Assembly: GCF_964204645.1 (NCBI RefSeq)
Contig: NC_134036.1
Coordinates: forward strand, 4,328,001 to 4,392,000
Length of the DNA: 64,000 nt
Source of the DNA: Tubulanus polymorphus
Lineage: Eukaryota > Nemertea > Palaeonemertea > Tubulaniformes > Tubulanidae
Direction of reading: 5' to 3'
In this document: one piece after another, positions 63,590-64,000 of the stretch
Layout: each line of letters starts with the position of its first letter
Position numbering within the stretch: position 1 is the first letter of the stretch
The notes under the pieces: generated by a model
The model's input: the letters and a program-made list of their open reading frames with translations, nothing else
Databases searched by the model: none
What the model was told of the DNA's origin: nothing
Made by a program: the position numbers and the translations under genes

Positions 63590-64000
63590 GATTCTGGTAT
63601 GATCGCTCGCTTGGCGATGCACCGATAAAATGTCTTATGTCTGGCGTCTGATTTTGAATTTCAATCAAAAATGTCTCAGGTGAAGGACTGAACACACGTC
63701 AAGTGTGGGCGACCACTTTTTGAAAAAGGTGCTGATGAGATGTCTAATGTCTGGTGTTCGTAGTTCATTTTCAATTAAAAATGTATCGGGTTAAGTCCTG
63801 AACACAAGTTTTTGAAAGTGATGATAATGTCTCTAATGTCTGGTGTCTGTAGTTCATATTCCATTAAAATCTCTTGGTAGAAGTCCTAGAAACATGCAAA
63901 GTGTGGGCGAACAATCTTTGAAAGTGCGCTGATAAAATGTCTAATATCTGGCGTTTGTAGTTCATTTTCGATTGAAAATGTCTCAGGTGAAGCACTGAAC
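63590..64000 (+). repeat. About 100-bp repeat family, locus 5, running off the right edge
   Basis: Four copies (tgtctaatgtctggtgttcg and relatives) and still in register at the last base, so the array continues beyond the window. Confidence 0.88.

Noticed and set aside
63150-63695. 181-codon minus-strand frame with Cys-rich block
   Set aside because: The Cys-rich block is an AGC microsatellite, and the upstream end is the 100-bp repeat family.

Overview
The window is eukaryotic, intron-rich genomic DNA from an invertebrate animal, most likely a lophotrochozoan. That guess rests on the one gene I can name and on general texture, not on a database match. Long open frames are absent except inside microsatellites and tandem repeats, exons are short with GT/AG borders, CpG is not visibly depleted, and most of the sequence is repeat-derived. 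There is no operon, phage, CRISPR array or bacterial gene.

The gene that can be named is a CELF/Bruno-like RNA-binding protein (CELF3-6 type) on the minus strand. Two consecutive exons (4910-4782, then 3790-3711) encode the first three quarters of RRM2; the second exon is 80 bp. A likely first coding exon with a poly-Gln run and an untranslated leader lies at 28795-28639, about 24 kb upstream. I did not find RRM1 exons by eye. The rest of RRM2, the linker and RRM3 would lie beyond the left edge. If the 28.6 kb exon belongs to this gene, 3791-4781 and 4911-28638 are its introns and everything right of about 29.5 kb is upstream DNA.

Outside that gene, the best coding candidates are an intronless 140-codon frame at 43913-44335 and a 52-codon frame just after it, both ending in a hydrophobic tail segment. 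There is also a short stretch at 40176-40353 that resembles the start of a LINE reverse transcriptase. Everything else in the coding line is weak.

The dominant content is a set of short tandem-repeat families, each recurring at several separate loci and in both orientations: 57 bp (three loci), 66 bp (four loci), 39 bp (at least eight loci), about 100 bp (five loci), about 37 bp (two loci) and about 60 bp (several). One-locus arrays of 87 bp (with a 266-bp higher-order unit) and 74 bp are also present. Between them lie palindromic MITE-like elements, tRNA-derived SINE fragments, a probable solo LTR, a LINE 3' end, a 315-bp (CT)n tract, and a recurring RNA-structure motif (CTGAWGAT, a stem, then GAAA) that closely resembles a hammerhead ribozyme core. 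The repeat families and this ribozyme-like motif are the parts most worth following up.
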